A stretch of 64,000 nt of DNA from Natrinema salaciae (lineage in GTDB: Archaea > Halobacteriota > Halobacteria > Halobacteriales > Natrialbaceae), in contig NZ_FOFD01000001.1 of the NCBI RefSeq assembly GCF_900110865.1, forward strand, positions 248,001-312,000. Direction: 5' to 3'. The notes below the pieces were generated by a model. The model was given only the letters and a program-made list of their open reading frames with translations, did no database searches and was not told the origin of the DNA. The first letter of the stretch is position 1. Every line of letters starts with the position of its first letter. The position numbers were made by a program, and so were the translations under genes. Positions 54,817 through 60,785 of this stretch are shown here, in pieces.

Positions 54817-55403
54817 GCGAGCTGATTCTCCCCGTCCAGCGGGTCCGGTAGTTCCCGAACGGTCGCGGGCGCGCCGACGGCCAGGCTGTCGGCCGGGACG
54901 TCCTCCGTGACGACCGCACCGGCCGCGACGAAGGCGTTCTCGCCGATCGTGACCCCCGGCAGCAGCGTCGCATTTGCGCCGACGGACGCGCCGTCCTCGA
55001 TCGTCGGCCCCTCGAGTTCGGCGTCGGTCCGGACGGGGTACTCGTCGTTCGTCAGGACGGCACCGGGCCCGACGAAGACGTTACTGCCGATCGTCGTCTG
55101 CGTCGGGACGTAGACGTTCGTCTGGAGGCTGACGTGCGAGCCGATCGTCGTCTGGCCGTCGATAACCGTCTTGGTACCGACGAGGACGTCGTCGCCGATC
55201 GTCGTCGCTTCGCGGACGAGGACGTCGTGGCCCGTCGCGAACTCGTCGCCGATCGTCACGTCGCCGTAGACGATCGAACCGGCTCTGATCGTGGCGTCGT
55301 CCCCGATCCGGGTCGGCTCGTCGAACTCCCCGTAGCCGACCGTCGCGCCGTCGTCGATCGCACAATCGTCGCCGCGAACGACGTCGCGGACGGCTTCGCT
55401 CAT
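54813..55403 (-). CDS. Hexapeptide-repeat N-acetyltransferase (WbpD-like)
   Basis: A 196-residue left-handed beta-helix protein with repeated (I/V)GxxxxI units (ATIRAGSIVYGDVTIGDEF, TTIGSNVFVGPGAVLTND, ASVGANATLLPGVTIGENA). It matches WbpD-type sugar 3-N-acetyltransferases that finish UDP-2,3-diacetamido-2,3-dideoxy-glucuronic acid. It is first in the five-gene operon. The ATAACAAAGC element is 176 nt upstream, and a 42-codon ORF lies between them with an ATGA overlap. Confidence 0.88.
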   Translation of the reverse strand: MSEAVRDVVRGDDCAIDDGATVGYGEFDEPTRIGDDATIRAGSIVYGDVTIGDEFATGHDVLVREATTIGDDVLVGTKTVIDGQTTIGSHVSLQTNVYVPTQTTIGSNVFVGPGAVLTNDEYPVRTDAELEGPTIEDGASVGANATLLPGVTIGENAFVAAGAVVTEDVPADSLAVGAPATVRELPDPLDGENQLA

Positions 55404-55528
55404 CGCGAACCACCACCGCGGTCGCGAGGGTCGCCCCAGTTCTCGTTCGATCGACCGCGACGACGAGGTGTCGCCGCGCCCGTTCGAACCGCTAATCGAG
55501 ATCGTTGTCGGTCGCGTATTCGTTTCAT
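55400..55528 (-). CDS. Putative 42-codon upstream ORF of the Wbp-like operon
   Basis: ATG 55528 begins MKRIRDRQRSRLAVRTG; the stop overlaps the acetyltransferase ATG (ATGA). The peptide is Arg-rich and ends GGGSR. It starts 51 nt after the ATAACAAAGC element, further than the other uORFs, so support is weaker. Confidence 0.25.
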   Translation of the reverse strand: MKRIRDRQRSRLAVRTGAATPRRRGRSNENWGDPRDRGGGSR

Positions 55529-55578
55529 AGTGAATCGATACCCGCGTGGGCAGTCGTGCTGAAACAGCCGGTAACGAG

Positions 55579-55588
55579 GCTTTGTTAT
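55579..55588 (-). promoter_or_regulatory. ATAACAAAGC element
   Basis: Exact copy, leftward; the only promoter-like signal found for the five-gene 50051-55403 operon. Confidence 0.6.
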
Positions 55589-55773
55589 CCCCGGCTTGAG
55601 GGTTCCGTAGCCACGAACTACAGCGTCATCGAGGCCCGCGGGGCGCGTTCGGGAGGAGCCGACCGCTCGCAGCCGTGACCGAGTGCTCGACTCGGGTTAG
55701 ATCGGTGAAACGTCGAATGTGCCGTCATTCACGGCCGCTAACTGGTATAATGCCCTTTCGAGGGGGTAGCCGA

Positions 55774-55881
55774 GTGATAGTAAAGTGTCACAGTCTGGCA
55801 GACGAGTCCGTGAGGTATCCGACAGCACCCGTGAGACGGGAACGGGATCCGATTCGACACGACGAGGGCATCCATGGCTGA
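55774..55881 (+). CDS. Putative leaderless upstream ORF (35 aa) of a DUF7344 gene
   Basis: GTG 55774 lies about 26 nt after the TATA-like GTATAATG (55745-55752). The frame runs across the DUF7344 start and stops 8 bases into it. No domain is recognised. Confidence 0.3.
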   Translation: MIVKCHSLADESVRYPTAPVRRERDPIRHDEGIHG

Positions 55882-56410
55882 CAGCGAGCTCACACAGGCC
55901 GAACTGTTCGACGTATTCAGCAACGCGCGCAGACGACGGGCGGTCCAGTACCTGAAACGACAGGGCGGCACCTGTGATCTCGCGCCGCTCGTCGAACAGG
56001 TCGCCGCCTGGGAGAACGACACCGACCCCGACGACGTGACGCGGACGCAGCGGCGACGGGTCTACATCTCGCTGTACCAGACCCACCTGCCGATGCTCGA
56101 GGACCACGGCATCGTCGACTGGGACCCGGACGGTCACGAGATCGAACTCCTGCCGAGCGAGGACGAGTTCGAACCCTATCTCGATCGCCACCTCGAGGAG
56201 CAGCGACCGTGGCACCGACTCTACGCCGGGGTGACGGCGCTCGGCGCCGTCGCGTTCGGACTCTCGGTGTTGGCGGTCGGCCCGCTGACGGCCGCCACGG
56301 CACCGGCGGTCACACTGGGTCTCTGTGCCGTCGTTCTCTCCCTCTCGGTCGTCCAGCACGTCTCACGCCGGACGGATCTCGACCTTCCGTTCGGTCTTGC
56401 GAGTCGATAG
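55874..56410 (+). CDS. DUF7344 regulator with C-terminal membrane helices
   Basis: A 178-residue protein: LFDVFSNARRRRAVQYLKRQGGTCDLAPLVEQVAAWEND and RRVYISLYQTHLPMLEDHGIVDWD form the DUF7344 winged helix; two hydrophobic helices follow (GVTALGAVAFGLSVLAV and VTLGLCAVVLSLSVV). It sits between the Wbp-like operon and the DUF1616 gene and is paralogous to 26952 and 60030. A membrane-tethered regulator of surface-glycan genes is a reasonable guess, not a demonstrated role. Confidence 0.82.
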   Translation: MADSELTQAELFDVFSNARRRRAVQYLKRQGGTCDLAPLVEQVAAWENDTDPDDVTRTQRRRVYISLYQTHLPMLEDHGIVDWDPDGHEIELLPSEDEFEPYLDRHLEEQRPWHRLYAGVTALGAVAFGLSVLAVGPLTAATAPAVTLGLCAVVLSLSVVQHVSRRTDLDLPFGLASR

Positions 56411-56775
56411 CGTCAGTTACCGTCCGTGCTCGTTCCTGTCGCGTGCCACTGGTCGCACTGGTCGGCCGTCTCGCCGTCCCCGTCGCACGCTCTTCGTCGG
56501 GCCATCGCAGACGTTCTTCGCCAGCCGCACCCGTCGCCGTCCGACGCGTCTCGCGTTCGGTCCACTTCGACGCTCGAGTGACGTCTCTCTCGAGTCGTTC
56601 ACGGGCGATCCGGGGCGATTGCCACGCGCTCGGCACGAGGCGGCGTCTGCGCCTTGGATCGGTGAGCGACGCTGGCGACCGCGGTCGCGCGTCGCCAGCC
56701 GCGTGGCCCAGCAGTGCTGCTCGTCGACACCGAAGACGACAGACGCAGTCGAGACGACCCGTCTCCGTCGACGCG
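56411..56775. other. Convergent intergenic region
   Basis: No gene, repeat or promoter-like element recognised. Confidence 0.5.
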
Positions 56776-57765
56776 CTATTCCCCGGTCACCGTCACCCAG
56801 AAGTGGGTCTCCTCCGCGGCGTTCTCGTTCGTCGGCGTGGCCGGCGGCTCGCCGTGATAGAGCAACACGCTGATTCTGACCGTTTCGTTCGCCGCCGCAG
56901 TCGGCGTCACCGACTGCTCTCCGGTGCCCGTCGCCCCGTCCGACACGGTCGCGTCGATCCGTCGTAACTCCGTCCGCTCGACGACCTCCCCGTCCTCGAG
57001 CGTCTGCTCCTGGACGACGACGGTGTAGTTCTGTTCGCTTCCCTCCTGGTTCTCCACCGCGATCGTGAACGGGATCGATTCGTTCGCCGCGACTTCGCTG
57101 GGGAGCGCGCCGGCGACGACTTCCCCGTCCTCGTCCTCGCTGTACAGTCCGAGCTCCGTGTACCCGCCCGCCGACACGGGCAGCAGGAACGCCACGACCA
57201 GCGCGCTCACCGCCGTTCCGATCGCGACCACGAGCAGCACCGACGACGCCGTCGCGACCGCCGACTCGTCCCGCCGGAGTCGACCGAGGCTCGCGATGGG
57301 GGCGACGGTGAACCGCTTCCCGCTTGCGGTTCGAAGCCGCCGGACGACGCCAAGCTGGGCGAAGACGATCGTCACGAGACCCACCGCGGCCGCGATCGAC
57401 GTGGTCGTCAGTTCGGTCCCCACGAGCGGCAACGCCAGAACGACCACCGGAACGATCGCGAGCGAGAGGACGAACGCCAGTCCCACGCGTTCGGTGGCGT
57501 CGATCCCGCGGGGACGAGCGTCGGCCGTCGTCGCCGCCGTCTCGCGTGCGCTTCGCTCGCCGGCCGGAAACAGAATGGAAACGAGCGCGTAGCCCGGCAG
57601 AAACAGAGCGAACGGAACGGTTACGAACAGCCGAAGGGTACTATCGGCCCCGAAGCTCGTCACGACCAAATACGCGAGTATCGCACCGATCGAGACGGCC
57701 GCGAGATCGAACGGGTAGCGACGAACGAACCCGAACCGCGTCCAGGAACTCGTTCGATGACTCAT
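56776..57765 (-). CDS. DUF1616 membrane protein
   Basis: A 329-residue protein with four to five N-terminal hydrophobic helices (LAAVSIGAILAYLVV, LFVTVPFALFLPGYALVSILFP, FVLSLAIVPVVVLALPLVG and others). A C-terminal beta-rich domain (about 205-329) has ENQEGSEQNYTVVVQEQ and ends HFWVTVTGE. This is the DUF1616 architecture, common next to archaeal surface-polysaccharide genes. The extracytoplasmic domain has several N-glycosylation sequons. The ATG overlaps the stop of a 21-codon upstream ORF that begins 28 nt after an ATAACAAAGC element. Confidence 0.85.
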   Translation of the reverse strand: MSHRTSSWTRFGFVRRYPFDLAAVSIGAILAYLVVTSFGADSTLRLFVTVPFALFLPGYALVSILFPAGERSARETAATTADARPRGIDATERVGLAFVLSLAIVPVVVLALPLVGTELTTTSIAAAVGLVTIVFAQLGVVRRLRTASGKRFTVAPIASLGRLRRDESAVATASSVLLVVAIGTAVSALVVAFLLPVSAGGYTELGLYSEDEDGEVVAGALPSEVAANESIPFTIAVENQEGSEQNYTVVVQEQTLEDGEVVERTELRRIDATVSDGATGTGEQSVTPTAAANETVRISVLLYHGEPPATPTNENAAEETHFWVTVTGE

Positions 57766-57827
57766 CGGCGATCCACCGGCATTCGCCGCTCGGCGGTCGA
57801 CCGCAGTGCGGACAATACGAGTGCCAT
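57762..57827 (-). CDS. Putative 21-codon upstream ORF of the DUF1616 gene
   Basis: ATG 57827 begins MALVLSALRSTAERR and ends in the ATGA overlap with the DUF1616 gene. It starts 28 nt after the ATAACAAAGC element. Confidence 0.38.
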   Translation of the reverse strand: MALVLSALRSTAERRMPVDRR

Positions 57828-57854
57828 TCTCGTCGGCTCATCTCACTCGTTCGT

Positions 57855-57864
57855 GCTTTGTTAT
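57855..57864 (-). promoter_or_regulatory. ATAACAAAGC element
   Basis: Exact copy, leftward; 28 nt before the uORF of the DUF1616 gene. Confidence 0.6.
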
Positions 57865-57962
57865 GGCCGTGTTACCGACACGAACGGGCGGCTGTCCGCT
57901 CGACGACCGACCTCGGGGCCCCGCTGCTCGCGGCCGCCTCGTTCCGCGCGGCGCTCGAGCGC

Positions 57963-58238
57963 CTAGAAGTCGACGTACTGTGCCTCCCACTCTCGTCGCT
58001 CGTCGATCTGCTGACGGCCGGCATCGGTTATCGCGTAGTAGTTCGTGCGTCTGTCGAGTTGCCCCTTCTCGACCAGCTCCTTGTTGACGAGCGTGTCCAG
58101 ATTCGGATACAGCCGCCCGTGATTGATCTCCGAACTATAGTACTTCTCGACCTCGTCTTTAACGGTCTGCCCCGACGGTCGGTCAGCACCTGCGATCACG
58201 TACAGCAGATCACGCTGGAAGCCGGTCAGATCGTGCAT
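57963..58238 (-). CDS. PadR family transcriptional regulator
   Basis: A 91-residue PadR winged helix: LTGFQRDLLYVIAGADRPSGQTVKDEVEKYY, HGRLYPNLDTLVNKELVEKGQ and TNYYAITDAGRQQIDERREWE. It lacks the long C-terminal helix domain of larger PadRs, as usual in haloarchaea. The ATG is about 35 nt downstream of an AAATATC TATA-like element, and an inverted repeat (58241-58267) overlaps the transcription start, which suggests self-repression. Confidence 0.9.
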   Translation of the reverse strand: MHDLTGFQRDLLYVIAGADRPSGQTVKDEVEKYYSSEINHGRLYPNLDTLVNKELVEKGQLDRRTNYYAITDAGRQQIDERREWEAQYVDF

Positions 58239-58240
58239 TG

Positions 58241-58267
58241 CTCAATCACACTGACCGTTCTATTGAG
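58241..58267 (-). promoter_or_regulatory. Inverted repeat CTCAAT-N15-ATTGAG, candidate PadR operator
   Basis: Perfect 6-bp half-sites sit just upstream of the PadR start codon and beside its TATA-like AAATATC (about 58270-58276). An imperfect relative of the ATAACAAAGC element (ATAACAAATA, 58272-58281) overlaps the TATA region. Confidence 0.45.
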
Positions 58268-58469
58268 TAGATATTTGTTATCCGTATCATACAGCTTGCG
58301 GCGCTCTCAGTTACTTGCGATTACTCGAGCGAAAGTGACTGTTCGACGACCGAAACACGATTTCGAACGAGATACTCGCTCGGCCGCTCGCACGGGCCAG
58401 CAGCCGGCGTAATCCGATGGCGTTCACCGCGTCCGTTCGAGTACCAGCTCGCCGACACGCTCGGGACGG

Positions 58470-58802
58470 TTACTCCCCGGACTCCGAGACTGCGACGTCG
58501 ATTCCGTCCGCGTCGATTCGCACGCGGAGGACATCGACGGTCGCTTCGTAGGCCGTCGTGTGCGACCCGTCGTCGTCGAACCGCACACACTCCGCCAGAA
58601 GATCGCTCTCGAGGAGGTTGTTGATTCGGCGGTAGACGGTCGCCGACGAGCTGTCCGTTCGTTTCGTCAGTTCCTTCGCCGTCTTCGGACCCTCGCTCGT
58701 GGCCATGAGGATCGTCCGAGCGCAATCGTCTCCGAGGACGTCGAGCTGGGCCGAAGGGTTGGCTGTCGACTCCGATCGAGTGTTACTCGCTTGCGTTGAC
58801 AT
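58470..58802 (-). CDS. ArsR-like winged-helix regulator
   Basis: A 110-residue protein: LDVLGDDCARTILMATSEGPKTAKELTKRTDSSSATVYRRINNLLESDLL is a winged helix, followed by a beta-hairpin region (TTAYEATVDVLRVRIDADG). The ATG at 58802 is used; an in-frame ATG at 58988 would add a 62-residue Arg/Pro-rich extension that looks non-coding. The nearest TATA-like TATAAAATACC is at about 59022-59032, giving a leader of about 200 nt that contains a possible leaderless uORF. Confidence 0.8.
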   Translation of the reverse strand: MSTQASNTRSESTANPSAQLDVLGDDCARTILMATSEGPKTAKELTKRTDSSSATVYRRINNLLESDLLAECVRFDDDGSHTTAYEATVDVLRVRIDADGIDVAVSESGE

Positions 58803-59001
58803 AGTCGTAGTCTCCCATCCGGGACGGGCAGGGGCCGTTCGCTCTCCGTGAGAGGTGACGATTCGAGAGGGCCGTGAGACCGACGGCTGCCGCGGGCTGC
58901 GGAGGTCGCCGTGACCGTCTCGCGACCCCTCCACGCGCGCTTCCAGCCGACGGTATCGTCGGACCACCACTGTCGGGGGTTCCACCATTACGTTCCGGCA
59001 C
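58783..59001 (-). CDS. Putative leaderless upstream ORF (72 aa) of the ArsR-like gene
   Basis: GTG 59001 lies about 26 nt after the TATA-like element near 59027 and the frame overlaps the first 20 bases of the regulator. The product is Arg/Pro/Gly-rich with no domain. Support is positional only. Confidence 0.25.
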   Translation of the reverse strand: MPERNGGTPDSGGPTIPSAGSARGGVARRSRRPPQPAAAVGLTALSNRHLSRRANGPCPSRMGDYDYVNASE

Positions 59002-59032
59002 GAAAATCGGTAAGCGATAGTGGTATTTTATA

Positions 59033-59450
59033 ACGATGTACCTTATCCTCGGCCGCCACGTCGTTCCGCGACGTAAGATCGTATTTCGGTCCGGAAACTA
59101 CGGCTTTCGACGGATCAGCGGACAGCTCAATCACCAGTTTGAGCGCCGAATGCGGCCCAACACAACTGAATTCGGATTGAGTACTACCGCCGTCTAATTC
59201 GGAACGTTGCGGTTTTGAAACGTCTCGCGACCGATATCGGCAGGAAAGCGCGAATTTCTCGGTTCTCAGGCCTGCTTCCCGGGTGAACGGTCAACCTCCT
59301 TTATTCACGTTTGCTCCCCTCGATACGATGATGCCCGGACGGGTATCGCGACGAATCGGTGGCGAGCCACCGAGTCGTGCGTCACAGCGGCGTGGATGAG
59401 TGCCGGTCGCCGGCGCGATCGATATCCGTCCGAGTACACCCCCACGAACC
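59033..59450. other. Intergenic region before the second DUF7563-like gene
   Basis: No gene recognised. It contains moderately AT-rich stretches near 59155-59220 and 59295-59310. Confidence 0.4.
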
Positions 59451-59642
59451 ATGAACTCCACACAACACGATTGGAAGCCCATGGAATCGTCGACAGCCGG
59501 CGCTCGGTGTCGAAACTGCGGGACGCACGTCACACAGCAGTTCGCTCGCGTCTTCGGTGACAACGGCGACGTCGTCCACGGCTGTCCGTCCTGTACCACC
59601 TATCGCGAGATGCAATCCGGTGGCCATCTCCCCGGCGACTGA
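59451..59642 (+). CDS. DUF7563-like small zinc-finger protein (paralogue of 13032)
   Basis: A 63-residue protein, MNSTQHDWKPMESS followed by CRNCGTHVTQQFARVFGDNGD and CPSCTTYREM. It matches the 13032-13238 product along most of its length, with identical QFARVFGDN and TYREM blocks. Two CxxC knuckles should bind zinc. Function unknown. Confidence 0.78.
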   Translation: MNSTQHDWKPMESSTAGARCRNCGTHVTQQFARVFGDNGDVVHGCPSCTTYREMQSGGHLPGD

Positions 59643-59974
59643 ACCCCACTGCGGCGAGTTCCGTTTCCACTGCTGTCTACTGCTTTTCACAGCCGATCAC
59701 AGCACCGTTCGCGGTGACCGCTCCCACTCGTCGACCGCCGGTCTCGGCCCGGCTCCGCTCGTCGGATCGGGTCGCCCTCGTCCTGCCTCGAGGGCGCAGC
59801 TGTCACTCGCGACTCGTGACTCGTGACGAATCGCCGTCGGCCTGATATATCACCGCTGGTGACGGCTGTACCGTCTCCTTACGGAGACGGACGAATCGCA
59901 CCGCCGCTAGCTCCGAGCGGAGGCGGAGCGTACCCTGCAAAAGTTAAAGTTAGTGGTCAGTGAAGTGGGGGTAC
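59643..59974. other. Intergenic region with hairpins and short repeats
   Basis: It holds a GACTCGT tandem repeat at 59811-59827, a TATA-like GATATATC (59844-59851) and two perfect hairpins at 59850-59862 and 59871-59890. A further TATA-like AAGTTAAAGTTA (59941-59952) serves the DUF7344 gene. No protein gene before 59975. Confidence 0.5.
59871..59890 (+). other. Perfect hairpin CCGTCTCC-TTAC-GGAGACGG
   Basis: An 8-bp perfect stem with a 4-nt loop, positioned about 24 nt after a TATA-like GATATATC. A smaller hairpin TCACC-GCT-GGTGA lies at 59850-59862. The arrangement could mark the 5' end of a small structured RNA or an operator. Confidence 0.4.
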
Positions 59975-60055
59975 ATGGTCACTGGTGGTGGATTGTCTCT
60001 CGAGACGCTGTTCCCCTTTTCACTAATCGATGTCAGTTCAAACGAACAGAACTGA
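59975..60055 (+). CDS. Putative leaderless upstream ORF (26 aa) of a DUF7344 gene
   Basis: ATG 59975 lies about 28 nt after the centre of the TATA-like AAGTTAAAGTTA. It begins MVTGGGLSLETLFPFS and overlaps the DUF7344 start by 26 bases in another frame. Confidence 0.35.
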   Translation: MVTGGGLSLETLFPFSLIDVSSNEQN

Positions 60056-60533
60056 ACCGCTCGAGGAGAGCGAGGTGTTTCACATCCTCGGCAACGACAG
60101 GCGGCGGGCTATCGTCCAACTGCTCGCGGAGGAAGCCGGACAGGTCGACGTTTCCGACGTCGCGACCGAAATCGCGGCCACCGAGTCCGATACCACGCCC
60201 GTTCCGAACAACCTCTACAAGAGCGTCTACGTCTCCCTTCAGCAGACGCACCTCCCGCAGCTCCAGGAAGACGCCGTGATCGAATACGATTCCGACGCGA
60301 AGACGATCACGGCCGGTCGTCACTTCGACGACGTCTTGCAGTACGTCGACGGCCACACCGACGATCACTCGCAGGTCCTCCAGCTCCACCTCGGACTCTG
60401 TCTGCTCGGCCTCGCGGTCATCGCGCTGGCCGGGCTCGAACTGCCGGTCTTCTCGAGCATCGATCCGGTGCTCGCGAGCGTCCTCGTCTTTCTCGCCGTC
60501 GCCGCGAGCAGTCTCTATCGCCTGCTCGGCTGA
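60030..60533 (+). CDS. DUF7344 regulator with C-terminal membrane helices (third paralogue)
   Basis: A 167-residue protein: VFHILGNDRRRAIVQLLAEEAGQVDVSDVATEIAATESD and KSVYVSLQQTHLPQLQEDAVIEYD form the winged helix. Two C-terminal hydrophobic segments (LHLGLCLLGLAVIALAGLELP and PVLASVLVFLAVAASSLYRLL) anchor it. It is more divergent than the other two: the AAWEND motif is AATESD and YQTHLP is QQTHLP. Confidence 0.8.
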   Translation: MSVQTNRTEPLEESEVFHILGNDRRRAIVQLLAEEAGQVDVSDVATEIAATESDTTPVPNNLYKSVYVSLQQTHLPQLQEDAVIEYDSDAKTITAGRHFDDVLQYVDGHTDDHSQVLQLHLGLCLLGLAVIALAGLELPVFSSIDPVLASVLVFLAVAASSLYRLLG

Positions 60534-60785
60534 GACGTCGTGACCGCTGTCGCCGGGGTGCTCGAGACGGCGACAGGACGGAATCGGCAATCCGGGCGCT
60601 CGCCGCTCCGTGCTGTGCCTCGTCGACGCTGTCGCGATTCCAGCGGTCGCTCGCGGATCGGGGATCGAGACACCGCACGGAAGAAATGAGTACGGGGACG
60701 AGATGCGTCCAGCCCGCACTGCCGCTGTCCGCCTCGCGACCACGCAAAAAGACGCGCTGTCCGTTGTCCGTTGGGTGCTCCTCGG

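Noticed and set aside
57641-57841. 66-codon minus-strand ORF starting with a CPHC motif
   Set aside because: It begins only 14 nt after the ATAACAAAGC element, too close for a start codon, and its C-terminal two thirds overlap the DUF1616 gene with Arg-rich filler.
58803-58988. Upstream in-frame start (ATG 58988) for the ArsR-like regulator
   Set aside because: The added 62 residues are Arg/Pro-rich and unlike the acidic N-termini of similar proteins.
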